This document shows, piece by piece, positions 16,448 to 16,563 of a DNA stretch of 16,563 nt. Source of the DNA: Cladosporium sp. IMV 00045 (lineage: Eukaryota > Ascomycota > Dothideomycetes > Cladosporiales > Cladosporiaceae); assembly GCA_001931905.2 (NCBI GenBank), contig MSJI02000154.1, positions 2,298 to 18,860 of the forward strand. Reading direction: 5' to 3'. The position numbers and the translations under genes are program-made. Every line of letters begins with the position of its first letter. Positions within the stretch are counted from its first letter, which is position 1. The notes beneath the pieces are model-generated. The model was not told the DNA's origin and made no database searches. It was given only the letters and a program-made list of their open reading frames with translations.

Positions 16448-16563
16448 GCCTTTCTCCCCTTGGATTCCATCTCTAGCGAAAGTGATAAAGATAGGCTTGT
16501 ATAGCTGGGTGTTCTTTGCATACGTCGAGAGTAGAACGTACCGCAGACTGAGCGATTACAACC

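Larger units (their letters stand above)
15723..16563. other. Non-coding right flank with simple repeats
   Basis: No supported gene is seen. The part next to 15722 is the leader and promoter of the minus-strand gene. Frames on both strands (plus 15799-16158, minus 16351-15989) are low in protein-like character and cross the CTG repeat. The final 160 bp contain two T runs. Confidence 0.5.

Overview
The window looks like nuclear DNA of a filamentous ascomycete (Pezizomycotina); the genus cannot be fixed from the sequence. The grounds are short introns of about 44-109 nt with GT...AG borders and CTAAC/CTGAC/TTAAC-like branch sites, a seven-transmembrane protein of the fungal rhodopsin-like (PTH11-type) class, a Fus3/Kss1/Pmk1-type MAP kinase copy, moderate GC, low gene density and many lineage-specific proteins. 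No rRNA, tRNA, CRISPR array, transposase or reverse transcriptase was recognised. Splice sites were read by eye, and most genes only become intact after joining exons.

Left part (1-5167). The 3' end of a plus-strand gene may enter at the left edge (to 190). Three minus-strand genes follow: a two-exon 249-aa hypothetical protein (323-1181), an intronless 287-aa hypothetical protein with an RGRPK AT-hook-like motif (1747-2610), and a five-exon PTH11-like 7-TM protein with a long proline-rich cytoplasmic tail (3697-5167). An orphan proline/serine-rich reading frame lies at 2987-3331.

Middle part (5168-9124). A small two-exon minus-strand gene encodes a basic region followed by a C-terminal coiled coil (5947-6445). 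It is divergent from a three-exon plus-strand gene for a 544-aa protein with a strong nuclear-localisation cluster and a C-terminal 19-residue duplication (6796-8534). That gene is tail-to-tail, 82 bp apart, with a two-exon 150-aa minus-strand gene (8617-9124). The 350 bp between the divergent pair carry a perfect 11-bp inverted repeat.

Right part (9125-16563). A broken, intronless Fus3/Kss1-type MAP kinase copy (10144 to about 11086) keeps HRD, TEY and APE. It has NFG in place of DFG, a damaged glycine loop, a small in-frame deletion, a frameshift and stop, and a CT microsatellite inside the C-lobe. It is followed by a small cysteine-containing 75-aa gene with a probable 5'-UTR intron (12118-12345), a convergent 104-aa minus-strand gene (12707-13021), an uncertain plus-strand gene (13546-14796), and a minus-strand gene with two CxxC pairs (about 14631-15722). 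The last 840 bp hold only simple repeats.

Nothing shows that these genes act together. The recognisable parts, a surface-receptor-like 7-TM protein and a dead mating/pathogenicity-type MAPK copy, are not adjacent and are not argued to form one pathway.
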